NCBI GenBank assembly: GCA_043554545.1
Contig: CP121337.1
Location: 2,232,001 to 2,296,000, forward strand
Length of the DNA stretch: 64,000 nucleotides
Reading direction: 5' to 3'
From: UBA7330 sp043554545
GTDB lineage: Bacteria > Bacteroidota > Bacteroidia > Cytophagales > Cyclobacteriaceae
Every line of letters begins with the position of its first letter. The stretch's first letter is position 1. This document shows, in pieces, positions 8,778-19,800 of the stretch. A program made the position numbers and the translations under genes. The notes beneath the pieces are model-generated. The model had not been told where the DNA came from. It did not search any database and was given only the letters and a program-made list of their open reading frames with translations.

Positions 8778-10208
8778 GTGAAAAATATTTTAGCACTCTT
8801 TATTATTATTATGTTTTCGGTGCAATTAAATGCACAAAGTAATTTAGGATTCTTTCACATGAGTAACGGTTTGCCTCAAGGCACAAACTATAACCCGTCA
8901 TACTTTCCGGAGTCAAGGGCATACCTTAGTTTACCAGTTATATCAGGAATCGACTTATCCTTAAATAATTCATTTGGGATTTCAGATGTCTTCACAGAAA
9001 CTGGAGATTCAACACTTATCGATATCAATAAATTTTTAGGATCTCAACAGAAGAAAAACTCCTTTCTTAATGTAAACTTGGGGATTACCGATTTCATGCT
9101 AGGTTTTAGAATAGGTGAGAAATCACATTTTTCTTTGTTTATGAATGACAAGTTTGATGCTACATTCTTCTACCCGATCAAGTTAATGAATTTCGTCTGG
9201 CAAGGAAATGCAGCATATGTGGGTCAGAATTTCGTAGCTGATGATATGAAATTTTCTACAACATACTATCGTGAAATGGGAATTGGATATGCACGAGAGT
9301 TCTCAATTATTGGAAAGCCTATAAGTATTGGGGCAAGATTTAAATACCTGAATGGTATGCTTCACTCAAGCTCAGACGATCTTGCTCTTTCAATTTATAC
9401 TGACGAGTCCGATTATTCCTTGAGTGCAACTTTTAATGACGCACAGATCAAGTCGGCTGCCGTATCTCAACTGTCTGATGAAAATAGCGAAATAGATGCC
9501 AGTTATTTTATATTTAATAACAATGCTGGCTTCGGAATGGACCTTGGAGCAAGGATGCAATTCACTGAAAAACTTGGCCTGGGTGCTTCCGTAAATGATC
9601 TTGGATTTATAAAGTGGAAAGAAAACTCAGAGATAATTAATTTATCAGGATCAACATTTAATTACAGTGGCATTGATCTGGACAATACTGATAATTTTGG
9701 AGAAGCGCTTTCTGATTCATTAGATAACATACAGTCTGAAAATATTGATGCTTCCTTTTCTACTAATCTAAATGCAAGAACTTATTTTACTGCAGACTAT
9801 CAATTAACCAACAAAGGATATGCACAAGCTACTGTGGCTAATTTCATCACTCAGGGAAGCATAAAAACCTCAATGGGTCTAGGGTACACCCAGCATGTTG
9901 GCAGGTGGTTTACTGCTTCTGCAACAACCTCTTATGTGCCGCAGCAGGGTGTTGACCTGGGCCTCGGCATGGTATTTAGACTATCATCGTTCCAATTGTA
10001 TTTTTCAGCTGATAACATCCTGAATACCATAAACATACCAGAGGCAAGTGCTGCAAATTTTAAGGTCGGCCTTAATTTGTTATTTGGAAAAGCCGATAAA
10101 AAAGTCAAAGTGAAAAGTACGCCTGTAATAGAAGAATCAGGAGATGCTAATATGACTTCTCCTTCTGAAGACGCTGATGAAAGTGATTATTCTCACCTTT
10201 GGAAATAA
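8778..10208 (+). CDS. DUF5723-like outer-membrane protein
   Basis: A 476-residue protein with a Sec signal peptide ending near LNAQS (cleavage about residue 19) and a body of alternating beta strands typical of an outer-membrane barrel. The segment after the signal (NLGFFHMSNGLPQGTNYNPS) and the later GARMQFTEKLGLGASVNDLG region resemble DUF5723 proteins of Bacteroidota. The start is GTG at 8778; no ATG lies between it and the signal core. The last 45 residues are a charged Lys/Glu/Asp tail after the predicted final strand, which is unusual for a barrel that normally ends in an aromatic residue. It is probably in an operon with the lipoprotein gene 9 bases upstream. Confidence 0.7.
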   Translation: MKNILALFIIIMFSVQLNAQSNLGFFHMSNGLPQGTNYNPSYFPESRAYLSLPVISGIDLSLNNSFGISDVFTETGDSTLIDINKFLGSQQKKNSFLNVNLGITDFMLGFRIGEKSHFSLFMNDKFDATFFYPIKLMNFVWQGNAAYVGQNFVADDMKFSTTYYREMGIGYAREFSIIGKPISIGARFKYLNGMLHSSSDDLALSIYTDESDYSLSATFNDAQIKSAAVSQLSDENSEIDASYFIFNNNAGFGMDLGARMQFTEKLGLGASVNDLGFIKWKENSEIINLSGSTFNYSGIDLDNTDNFGEALSDSLDNIQSENIDASFSTNLNARTYFTADYQLTNKGYAQATVANFITQGSIKTSMGLGYTQHVGRWFTASATTSYVPQQGVDLGLGMVFRLSSFQLYFSADNILNTINIPEASAANFKVGLNLLFGKADKKVKVKSTPVIEESGDANMTSPSEDADESDYSHLWK

Positions 10209-10351
10209 GTTGAACCGCTAATAGATAAATAACCATTCATTAGCTAAACTGCAATACAAAATTCAGGAAGTTGAGATGCACTAATTCAATCAATTAAGGT
10301 ATGTAAACTTAGTCAAGATGTTTAAATTGCATATTCAATTAAGATCCTAAC

Positions 10352-11404
10352 ATGAAAACGATTTCAAGATATCTCCTAGTTATTACATTAATTATTGCGT
10401 TGACAATGTGTCAACAGCCAACTCAGCAAACTCCTTCATCGACTCTTCCAAGTGTTAGTGTTGGCGACTTTATCGGTCATTGGACCCTTGACATTGAAGG
10501 TGACAATAAAGTTGGATGGTTAGGGGTATCCAATGATGATTTTTTAGATGCATCACTCCTCTGGGTAGGTGGAAGTGTCGTTCCTGTAGCGAATGTTTAT
10601 CTTCTTGGAGATAAGCTAGTGGCAACCAGAGTAGGAAAAAGGGTAAAAGCCAAAGATGAAAATGGTGAAACTATCAGAAGTCATGAAGTAACTAGCACGC
10701 TGGAAGTATACAAGAAAAGTGATGACGAAGTTTATGGTTACTATTTAGTACCCAACAATGATGGAATGGGATTGGATACAACCACATTTGTTGGGATCAA
10801 ACTTCCTGAAATAACTGAAACACCAGACCTCTCAAAAGTAAAATATGGGAAACCCATTGAACTTTTTAATGGTAAAGACATGACAGGGTGGAAACTTCTT
10901 AATGAAAACAGTGAAAATGGATTCTCAGCTGAAAATGGTGTTTTAGTAAACAATCCTGTTCAGCCAGAGAATGGTGAGCATATCCATTATGGAAACATAA
11001 GGACTGAACAAGAATTTGGTGATTTCAATCTTAAACTTGAGGTAAATGTGCCGGAAGGAAATAACAGTGGAGTGTACCTGAGAGGAATCTACGAGATCCA
11101 GGTTTTTGACTCTTATAAGAAACCCCTTGATTCTCATTACATGGGAGCACTTTATAGTAGAATTACCCCAAGTGTCAACGCTGAAAAACCTGCAGGTACG
11201 TGGCAGGAATTGGACATGACCCTTGTAGATCGTCATGTGACTGTAAAACTCAATGGTACAACAATCATTGATAATCAACCAGCCTACGGTCCTACAGGAG
11301 GTGCCATATCTCATGATGTCTTTGCTGATGGACCTATCTATTTGCAAGGTGATCATGGCAATGTTTCTTATAGAAATATCACGCTTACACCGATTATAAA
11401 ATAA
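10352..11404 (+). CDS. DUF1080 (3-keto-disaccharide hydrolase-like) lipoprotein
   Basis: A 350-residue secreted protein. The N terminus is a lipoprotein-type signal with Cys20 (ALTMC; the -1 Met is unusual for a lipobox). Residues about 30-150 form an N-terminal domain of the type often found beside DUF1080, and residues about 163-347 are the DUF1080 jelly-roll itself, starting at IELFNGKDMTGWKL and including NNSGVYLRGIYEIQVFDS and GPIYLQGDHG. Members of this family have been linked to hydrolysis of 3-keto-glycosides and to sugar binding. No glycoside oxidoreductase is adjacent here. The gene stands alone between gaps of 143 and 144 bases. Confidence 0.85.
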   Translation: MKTISRYLLVITLIIALTMCQQPTQQTPSSTLPSVSVGDFIGHWTLDIEGDNKVGWLGVSNDDFLDASLLWVGGSVVPVANVYLLGDKLVATRVGKRVKAKDENGETIRSHEVTSTLEVYKKSDDEVYGYYLVPNNDGMGLDTTTFVGIKLPEITETPDLSKVKYGKPIELFNGKDMTGWKLLNENSENGFSAENGVLVNNPVQPENGEHIHYGNIRTEQEFGDFNLKLEVNVPEGNNSGVYLRGIYEIQVFDSYKKPLDSHYMGALYSRITPSVNAEKPAGTWQELDMTLVDRHVTVKLNGTTIIDNQPAYGPTGGAISHDVFADGPIYLQGDHGNVSYRNITLTPIIK

Positions 11405-11548
11405 AAGTTTCAAACACAGTCATCTTATTAAGTTATAGATTCTGTGCGATTGCTTAGTTGTAAATAGTCGTTGTTTACAATTAAAATTCGTTTTTTATAA
11501 ACATTGTCTATTTTTTAGTTTATATTGAAAAGTTAATTCCGCCAAAAA

Positions 11549-13456
11549 TTGAGACTCATATTAATAGCTTTTGCTTCATTATTCTCAGTCGTCGCTTATT
11601 GTCAATCCACATTTACATCGGTTGCAGACGGAGACTGGGAAGATTGTAGTACCTGGGGTACCTGTCCAGGAACAACTGCAGGAGTGGATTATCCTGGAAG
11701 AGCTGACAACGTGATCATTGATCATAATATCACTATTGATAACACCGGTGACAATGGGTCTGCTGGCATTAGTCCCGATGGCCTTTCACTAGCCAATGTT
11801 GGTGGTTTTCCAAATTCAGGAAATATCATGTTTTACCATACGGGTGATATAGCTATCAATGCTGTGGGAACATTAACAATAACAAGCATTTCATGCATTT
11901 TTGCTGGAAATACATCCATAGATGGTAGTTTGATTAGTTCAGGCGATCCTGTTAACACTGACCTGATAAATATTGGAATATTAAACATAAATGTAGGATC
12001 AACATTTTCTCTTGGAGATGATCTTGTTTTGAGTGGTAACAGTGAGACAAACGTTGCAAATTCTTCAGTTACAGCTGACGATATCTACCTTGATTGGACA
12101 GATGCTATATTATGCGGTTCAGGAGCGCTTACGGTAAATGATGCAGTTCAAACACAAAATGGCGCGGATCTAGATAATCAAATATGTGAGACCTTTACAA
12201 TAACCTGTACAGATGGTAACTGTAACGCAGGCTCTGGAGGGTCTGTTACAGGAGATGGTTATTTCAGCTTAGAAGATGGTGGAAGTTTTACATCAGTAGC
12301 AAATGGAGACTGGGGAAACTGCGCTACCTGGGGAACTTGTCCTGGAACCACAGCTGGAGTAGACTATCCGGGTAGATATGATCAGGTTACGATTAATCAT
12401 AATGTTACCGTAAATAATGTTGGGGATAATGGGTTTACTGGTGTAAGCATAACTGACTTAAATCAGTCCAATGCTGGTCCATTTAATGGGTCTGGCACTC
12501 CCAGGTTTTTCCATGTTGGCAATATTACTGTCAACGCTGGAATATTTAACATTACCGTGACTGCCATGACTAATGGAGTTGTTTTTGTAAATGGTGGCTC
12601 CTTCACGACGGGTAATGATTATGCTAATCTTGGATATTTAGAAATTGGTACATCCGCTGTTTTTTCAGTAGGTGATGATTTTATACTAACGGGTTTCAGT
12701 GAAACGGTCTTAAAAAACGCAGCTATTTCGACAGATGATATTTACCTTGACCATACTGATGCACGGTTATGTGGCGATGGTGATCTAACAGTTAGTGACG
12801 CAGTACAGGAAAGTAACGGCGCTGATGCCAGTTTACAAATCTGCAATAATTTTACAATCACCTGTAGTGATGGAAATTGTGGTTTAGGAACTGGCGGCAC
12901 GGTGAATGGTGGAGGCGGTTTTGTACTACCCATTGAACTTTTAAGTTTTACCGCCTTCAATAACAATGGGTTTGTTGATTTGAAATGGATTACTGTTTCG
13001 GAAATAAACAACAATTTCTTTACAATACTCAGCTCCACTGATGGCCGATCCTGGAATGAAATCATAAAGGTTCCGGGAGCTGGAGATTCTGACGTCCCAC
13101 TAACATATACAGCAACTGACTTTACGCCTTATCAGCCGATTTCGTATTATATCTTAAAACAGACAGATTTTGATGGAAAATACACTTATTCCGATGTTAT
13201 CAAGGCAGTAAATAATGTTAGTCAAGGGGAAAATATAACGCTCTTTCCTAACCCAACATCTTCTGATTACATTACGATTAATGGTCTTAATCAGGCATTA
13301 TTCCAGGTATTTAATATGAGTGGGAAAGATGTAAACGACCTGTTAAATATTAAGCGGTTAAATAGTCAATCTGTGGTTCTAGATCTATCTCTATTAAAAG
13401 ATGGAGTATACTTTGTAAAGACACCATATCATACAGTAAAGTTTCTAAAAAAATAA
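11549..13456 (+). CDS. T9SS-secreted surface protein with duplicated module
   Basis: A 635-residue extracellular protein. It starts at TTG (11549), giving a complete signal peptide that ends near VAYCQS. It contains two copies of a Cys-containing module of about 215 residues (22-238 and 246-459), each opening with FTSVA-GDW-C-TWGTCPG and closing with a C-DGNC motif. Then comes a linker of the LPIELLSFTA type, a fibronectin-like region, and a C-terminal type IX secretion sorting domain of about 75 residues beginning at LFPNPTS and ending in basic residues. It should be exported by Sec, crossed over the outer membrane by the T9SS and anchored or released. The function of the repeated module is unknown. 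Confidence 0.88.
   Translation: MRLILIAFASLFSVVAYCQSTFTSVADGDWEDCSTWGTCPGTTAGVDYPGRADNVIIDHNITIDNTGDNGSAGISPDGLSLANVGGFPNSGNIMFYHTGDIAINAVGTLTITSISCIFAGNTSIDGSLISSGDPVNTDLINIGILNINVGSTFSLGDDLVLSGNSETNVANSSVTADDIYLDWTDAILCGSGALTVNDAVQTQNGADLDNQICETFTITCTDGNCNAGSGGSVTGDGYFSLEDGGSFTSVANGDWGNCATWGTCPGTTAGVDYPGRYDQVTINHNVTVNNVGDNGFTGVSITDLNQSNAGPFNGSGTPRFFHVGNITVNAGIFNITVTAMTNGVVFVNGGSFTTGNDYANLGYLEIGTSAVFSVGDDFILTGFSETVLKNAAISTDDIYLDHTDARLCGDGDLTVSDAVQESNGADASLQICNNFTITCSDGNCGLGTGGTVNGGGGFVLPIELLSFTAFNNNGFVDLKWITVSEINNNFFTILSSTDGRSWNEIIKVPGAGDSDVPLTYTATDFTPYQPISYYILKQTDFDGKYTYSDVIKAVNNVSQGENITLFPNPTSSDYITINGLNQALFQVFNMSGKDVNDLLNIKRLNSQSVVLDLSLLKDGVYFVKTPYHTVKFLKK
11609..12925 (+). repeat. Tandem in-gene duplication, about 675-bp period
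   Basis: Two copies of the same coding module, 11609-12265 and 12284-12925, with a period of 675 bases (225 codons) measured between equivalent Phe codons at 11612 and 12287. The protein similarity is strong at the module edges (GDW-C-TWGTCPGTTAGVDYPGR, then DDIYLD-TDA-LCG) and weaker in the centre, so the duplication is not recent. Confidence 0.85.
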
Positions 13457-13457
13457 A

Positions 13458-16400
13458 TCAAAAATACGCTGTTAACTGAGCTGTCCCTGTATGGACAGCT
13501 CTATTTTCAGTCGACTTTCTTCCATAGTATTGAAGGTTGAGTTGTAGCCCTTTACTCAGAGACTGTTGCCAATTTATGCTCCACTTTTGATTAGCCCCTG
13601 GTCTCAAGGCCTCCAGTAATTCATATCCGAGAAATGAGTTCTCATCACCTTCAAATGCTATATCAACCCACTGAAAATTCGCATTCAGATTTCCTTTGCC
13701 CTGCCGAATCCAGGTAAGAGCCATTCCATACTCTGATATATTAGAAAACTCACCTGTCTCATTAAATTGGTTTTGTCTGACTCTTTTACCCCAATTCCCT
13801 GTAACCCTTATTTTTTTTCCAGGCTGTACAATAACCTCAGGAGATATATCCTTTATTGACAACTCAAAATCTCTCCCACTCAAATAATTTGCCTTACTGG
13901 TTAATGAGCCAACACTTCCGCTTACCCTGACTATATAACTGTCACCTATTCCCAATCTGGCATTTGCACTCCATAAGTCCTTATCCCTCAACTCGTATCC
14001 ATTACTTAACAGTGACTTATTGTTTAATACTTGTTTGCTGATATCAAAACCAAGACCCGGCGCATTTCTGTTATAAAACAACGTAAATCGTTGTTGATTT
14101 CTCGCGAAGATATATCGATCATTTTCCAGATCAAGCCAAAATGGTGAAACCCTGGTCGCCAAATCCTCAGCTGTTGTTTTCAAGTTCATTCTTATATTGG
14201 CGTTAAAAGAAAACTTGGAGAGTCTTGATCGGACAAAACCGCTTTCTCTCCATTGAGTTGGAAACCTTGCGTCAAGGGTATGTAAATAAGTTGTTTGGAA
14301 TGCCTGAAGGTATTCATCTGTTGGAGAAAACAGTCTGATGAAGTTCTTTTCATCAAAGTTGATCGCCTCATAAAACTCGTCCAGGTCCTGTATCCCATCC
14401 TGATTCTCATCCCTCCAGGTATGGGTACCCTCTCCTACCGGAACTGCGATATAGATAAAATCTCTCCTTAATTCTCTCGTATTTGCAGAGGATAATGTAA
14501 TCTGTTGTTTTATGTTTTTATCAAAATAGCTGGACACCCAATCCAGTTTGCCCATAATATTCTCACCTGCTTCGCTGGTTGTTATATCTGAAACCGAACG
14601 AAAATTAATAACTCCATTGATCCGATGATTGTCCTTTATCCTTGTTGTTACCCCAACCTTAAATTCTTCTGCTGCAGTAAACTCCTGAAATTCACCTGCA
14701 TTTGGTATTTGATCAAACCTCCTGATATAGTCCATTCGAAACTTTGCCTTACTTGAATCTCCCGATTGAATGTAAAAATTATGCGAGTGAAAATGCATCA
14801 ACGTATTTACAATGCTATCACCAAATGATGTTGAATTGTGGTCAATAGTAAATGTATATCCAGGATTCACCTCCCAGATGCTCAGGTTAACATCATTGAT
14901 TGATCTTTTCCAGGATGAATTTCTGGTATTTACCTTATTCTCCAACAGGAAATTGTCAGATGTAATCTGAAAATTCCACAGCGTTTTTGAGACTAATAGA
15001 TGCTGTTGAAACCCATTGACTACTTGATCCCTTTGACGTGTGGTGAGTTGGTATTCCAGCTTGTTATTCTGATCATTTCGTATATTAACACTGGCATCAA
15101 ATATTTTATCAGAACGATTAATAGAATCTGAAAAAACATCATAATTCCAGTTTCTATCGTATTCAATTGATCGAAATCTATCTATTGGATTAAAGTTTTT
15201 TTGGTCAAATTCATAACTTAAATCCCCTTCAAACCTGTAGTTCTGTATAAACTCCAAAGGACGGTTGCTACTAAAACCCACTTTCCACGCATAACCTACA
15301 TTGTTATCATTCATCGCAGAATAAAGATTTTTATCCTGAACAGACAGCGCCGTTTCCTGATATATTTTCTCGTTTGAACTCAATTTGAAGATTGAGCCCG
15401 CTACGACCATCTCTTTTTTATTTGGTGTAGGGACGTTTAAGACCGGGGAATAATTTCCTTGCTTGACACCTTCTATGCTTGACACCCACTGATAGATTTT
15501 CCCATTTGCTGTTCGGGAGCTTAATACATAAGTACCATTTGAACTGCCTACTTCTGTAAAACTCACATTCCAACTAGCTAAATCAGGATTATTCGAATAT
15601 TCATATACCTTTTGCAGGTTCCCATCGAGATCAACCGTATCCTTCCTTACATACAATAATCTATTTTGTTGATAACCCACAGAGTCAGCTCCATCAATGG
15701 TTCCTTGTCCACTCGGATATAATCCCAACTGCTCAAAATCATTTGCGTCCAGGGAGAAGCCTAATGTGTTATTTGGATTATCACTTTCTCTATAATAATT
15801 CAGATATAAGTCCACCTTATCAGAAGTAAGCCTCTGATTAGCTGTAACATTTGATCTCCCATAATATTGTTCGGCATATTCAAAATCAATTCTGATCCTG
15901 GTAAACCGGGTAATAACAATCCGACTGCTAAAGGTTACCTCTCCAAGGTTATAATCTATCACGTAATCTCTATCAAAACCACGTTCCATAAGCCTACCAT
16001 CAATATAAACTTTTTCAGAATTTGCTAAAACAATAATAAACCGTTCACCATTTGGCCCTCTTAATTTGTATGGTCCCTGAACACCTTCAATGGGGGTGAT
16101 CTGAGCAGAAGAAAACTGTCCTTTTGCAGCTGATCCGGATACACTTGAGGATCCTTTCCATTTGTCACTAATATCGTATTGATATTTAGCTGAAAGTCCC
16201 TGGACATTTTTATAGTATTTCAGAAAATAACCTTCTGAAACTGGATTCTGTAGCACAATATCTCCTGCGGTAACGTCAACATTCTCATTATATAGTTTAA
16301 TATATACATTGTCGAAATCCCTCAGTTGCTGGGTATTACCTTCAGGTTGATAAGGTATGTTTTGGTCAGTAATGACAGCACTAATATTCAGGTCTTCACT

Positions 16401-16883
16401 TAACTGCCCATCCATTTGTAGATTGAGTGCAGAATTCACAAATAGGTTTTGTCTGTTACCAAATGTTACTCCTCTTGTGATCGATCCAAAACTTTCAACT
16501 CCTCCTGTTTCAAATATGCCTTCCTCCTTAACAGGAAAGTTTTTTATCGAAGGGATTTCCTCATTTGATACTACAGCATAAGTTTCAATGTTTCGCCCAT
16601 AAAGTGTATCCAGAGCCAAAGTTGATATACTCCTAAAACATACTTCCAGAGAATCTGCATCGTCCATTGCAATAACCTCAATGGATTCAGGAAAAAACTT
16701 AAAAGAAGTACCTGTTAACAATGAAATACTTGATTCTTGTACCGGTACTGTATCAAGCTTAATCTTAATATTTGTAGGTATATATCTGCATTGGGTATTT
16801 TGCGCGGCAGCAAGCTGACAGGCAAGTAAGAAAAAAAAGCTAATCCAATAATGGGAGCGAAATATAAAAGGTAGTTCCTTCAC
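13458..16883 (-). CDS. Large putative outer-membrane/cell-surface protein
   Basis: A protein of 1141 residues if started at GTG 16883, which has AAGGAAG just upstream and gives a clean signal peptide (ISFFFLLACQLAAAQ). Upstream ATGs would lengthen the overlap with the kinase gene and put about 20 extra residues before the signal. The body is beta-rich with many aromatic-alternating strands and ends in Tyr-Phe, as outer-membrane barrels do. Residues about 130-210 hold a striking block (GSITRGVTFGN, NLQMDGQLSEDLNISA, PEGNTQQLRDFD, TAGDIVL) that resembles, from memory, part of SprA-like T9SS translocon proteins and related large Bacteroidota surface proteins. It overlaps the histidine kinase stop by 44 bases, implying coupled expression. 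No function is assigned. Confidence 0.7.
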   Translation of the reverse strand: MKELPFIFRSHYWISFFFLLACQLAAAQNTQCRYIPTNIKIKLDTVPVQESSISLLTGTSFKFFPESIEVIAMDDADSLEVCFRSISTLALDTLYGRNIETYAVVSNEEIPSIKNFPVKEEGIFETGGVESFGSITRGVTFGNRQNLFVNSALNLQMDGQLSEDLNISAVITDQNIPYQPEGNTQQLRDFDNVYIKLYNENVDVTAGDIVLQNPVSEGYFLKYYKNVQGLSAKYQYDISDKWKGSSSVSGSAAKGQFSSAQITPIEGVQGPYKLRGPNGERFIIVLANSEKVYIDGRLMERGFDRDYVIDYNLGEVTFSSRIVITRFTRIRIDFEYAEQYYGRSNVTANQRLTSDKVDLYLNYYRESDNPNNTLGFSLDANDFEQLGLYPSGQGTIDGADSVGYQQNRLLYVRKDTVDLDGNLQKVYEYSNNPDLASWNVSFTEVGSSNGTYVLSSRTANGKIYQWVSSIEGVKQGNYSPVLNVPTPNKKEMVVAGSIFKLSSNEKIYQETALSVQDKNLYSAMNDNNVGYAWKVGFSSNRPLEFIQNYRFEGDLSYEFDQKNFNPIDRFRSIEYDRNWNYDVFSDSINRSDKIFDASVNIRNDQNNKLEYQLTTRQRDQVVNGFQQHLLVSKTLWNFQITSDNFLLENKVNTRNSSWKRSINDVNLSIWEVNPGYTFTIDHNSTSFGDSIVNTLMHFHSHNFYIQSGDSSKAKFRMDYIRRFDQIPNAGEFQEFTAAEEFKVGVTTRIKDNHRINGVINFRSVSDITTSEAGENIMGKLDWVSSYFDKNIKQQITLSSANTRELRRDFIYIAVPVGEGTHTWRDENQDGIQDLDEFYEAINFDEKNFIRLFSPTDEYLQAFQTTYLHTLDARFPTQWRESGFVRSRLSKFSFNANIRMNLKTTAEDLATRVSPFWLDLENDRYIFARNQQRFTLFYNRNAPGLGFDISKQVLNNKSLLSNGYELRDKDLWSANARLGIGDSYIVRVSGSVGSLTSKANYLSGRDFELSIKDISPEVIVQPGKKIRVTGNWGKRVRQNQFNETGEFSNISEYGMALTWIRQGKGNLNANFQWVDIAFEGDENSFLGYELLEALRPGANQKWSINWQQSLSKGLQLNLQYYGRKSTENRAVHTGTAQLTAYF
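13478..13507 (+). terminator. Hairpin terminator for the T9SS gene, inside the convergent CDS
   Basis: A perfect 9-bp stem (GAGCTGTCC at 13478-13486, GGACAGCTC at 13493-13501) with a 6-base loop, followed by TATTTT on the + strand. It begins 22 bases after the T9SS gene stop and lies entirely within the last codons of the opposing 1141-residue gene. The T tract is short, so strength is uncertain. Confidence 0.6.
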
Positions 16884-19800
16884 CTTCCTTTGTTTCAAAC
16901 CATATATTACCTCCTGCATTTTCAATTCCTTTTTTAGCAACGGCTAAACCAATTCCACTTCCTGTTCTCTTAGTACTAAAATAAGGTGTAAATACTTTAT
17001 CCTGAACTTCTGGAGATATTCCACTTCCATTATCCGATATACTTAATAGCGCTTTATTCCCTTTACGCACGAGGACAACCTGTATAACAGGCTTAATTTC
17101 TTTAACAGATTGAATCCCATTAAGAATGATATTATTTAAAATTCCTCCAAATATTTTTGGGTCAGCATAAACCATTAGTTGCTCATCAGGAATACTGAGA
17201 GAAAGATCAGACTGTTCTGATTGGTATAACTCAGCTGTAGTAGTTGTGAGTTCATTCAGGTGAACTTTTTCATTTTTTGGTACGGGCATCTTAGCAAAAG
17301 CTGAAAAAGAATCTGCAATATCACTTAAGGAATCTATTTGTTCAATCAATGACCTACAGGCTTTATAATTCTGCTCTTCCGTGTCTAAGGAACGCATCAT
17401 TTGCTGAATCCTTAACCTCATAGGTGTCAACGGGTTCTTAATTTCATGAGCTACCTGTCGAGCTATTTCCTTCCATGCCGATTCCTTTTGACTTTCAGCA
17501 AGTGCTACCTTACTCTCTTCTAGCTTGATCAACATTTGATTGTATTCATTTACCAAGCTGCCAATCTCATCATTAACCTCATAGTTTATCGGTTGATTTT
17601 TTTCTTGTAAAGAAGTCTTTCGTATCCTATCTGCAATTTGTCTCAATGGACTCACCAGCTGACTCACAATCATATTCCCAGAAAAAAGAGAGATAAGAAA
17701 TATCAAGGTAAAAACAGAAATAAGGTTTGTGAATATCTGAATTTGCTGATTCTGGAGGTGGCTTTTGGACTCAAAATAAGGCATGGTTAGAATGCCTAGT
17801 AAGTTTCCTGTTTTGTCACTTCTAAGTGCTGAGTAGGATGACTTAAATTCTAGCTTACCTATTTCTTCATCCAAAATAATACTCTGCTCATTGTTATACT
17901 TGATGGCATTTAGGGCTTCTGGCTTTATTTGCTTACCCAAAATACCTGAATTAAATATTTCCATCTGACTGGAGGAAAGTAATAAACCAGATGTCTCATA
18001 AATATTTATATCACTTTGAACCAATGACGCCGCCTCAGCTATCGCATTAGAGTAATCATCCCTGTTAATCACATTGTTTTCAAAAGCTTGGGTGATTTCT
18101 ACCAGGTTGCCTGCCAGATTAAATGATCTGGTAAGAAAATTTTGATCAATTTCCTGTCTATATGTCGCGTTTAGCGTGTTTAGTAGTCCGATAGAGACTA
18201 CAAGCATTGGAAATATGAATGCCATTCCAAGGTATAACTGAATCTTGGTCGCCAGATTTAACCTTGATCTTGTTCTATATAACCTAAAGCCCAGAAAAAT
18301 CTGACCACATATGAGCAGCAAAATGAGTAATTGAAATGAAAAATTGGCAAACATAAATATGCCATCATAAGTCTCTGATGCAATGACAATCACTCGTTCA
18401 TCAGACGTTTTTAAGCCATAATAATGAACATCACCTTTTTCTATTCCTTCATTAAATAAACTTGCGTTTTGAAGATCCGTAAAACTTAGATTGGATTCAA
18501 AACCAGACCTTCCTTGCTTATAAACAGGAAGCACGCTATTCTTTCGATATACGGCATAGTCAAACTCTTCCTGATCAGTGCTTAGGTAGTATTTACTTTC
18601 AACGAGTAATTCTGGAAATACACTACTTGGTATATTTTTTTTTAATGTTAACTGCAGTATAATGTAACCGATCTGCTGATTAAACCCTTCTATACTTAGA
18701 AAGCACAAATACCTGTTTCTGATATTATCAGAATCATCTTCAATCAAATATAATTGTGAGTAATCGGTAAAATTTTCAGGCTTCTGATACTCTCTTCTCC
18801 ATTCGTAGTACGAACGTCCCTGTCTGGAATCATAAGATTCTCCATCAGCTCCAAAGAAATAAACCTCTACATCATATTTTTTGAAATAGGTCGATAAAAA
18901 CTGTCTCGTGATTTTTTCTCTGATATATTGTCGGGCCAACATCCTGCTGAGAAGCCTTGATTGGATTTGAGTATCATCCTCAATATCCTTTACAATTTGA
19001 CTAAGGTAATACTCTCCTAGTATGTCATTAGGAATTAGCAACCTGTTTGCATACTTCTCTTTTGAGATAAGCAGGTCCTTTTTATGATGTTGATAAATCC
19101 CAAAGGAAAATAAGGCGGCAGATAATGAAAGCAGTAAAACAAGAAAAAGGAAAGTCTCATATCTTGGGTTAAATAATTGAAAAGACAAATAAGTAACATT
19201 CACAATTGTCCAAACAATGGTAACGAATACCAAAATCAATATTCCATCCTCGCCCAACAGTAAAAACCCAAAGATTAGGGCAAGTAAATAGCAAATGACC
19301 TTAAAAAAGATTGGCTGTTTGATGTATTGAAAAACCTTCTGACAAATAATAAAGAGTATACCGAAAGACAAGGCATTGAACACAAGGATAATTGATGACA
19401 CAATCCTCATATAATTGAAAGAAATAGACTGACTGATATCAAGCTCTATCTGAGAATGCTCCAGGATAGTCCATGGAATGCGGTAAAGCACATATCCACC
19501 GACTAAAACCAATAACGATGTCAGAATTAAAACAAGTCCAAGGATCAAGCGATTAGAAGATGTAAGCACCCCACTTGCACGAATCCATTTACTCATTCTA
19601 TAGTACACCGCCAGAAAAACAAATACACACAAAGAATTAATCAAAAGATCTCCCAGTGTGTAATTGAATATGCTTTCAGAGAAATAAATCGGGTTAAATA
19701 TTTCCCAGTTTGGCTTCAACAAATCCATTAAAACATAAATGATCAGCCTAAACAAGACAATCAAAACCCCAGCTAACATTAGCTTTCGATGATTGGGTTG

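Noticed and set aside
10943..11413. 156-codon open frame antisense to the DUF1080 gene
   Set aside because: No recognisable features, and the opposite strand carries a clear secreted DUF1080 protein.
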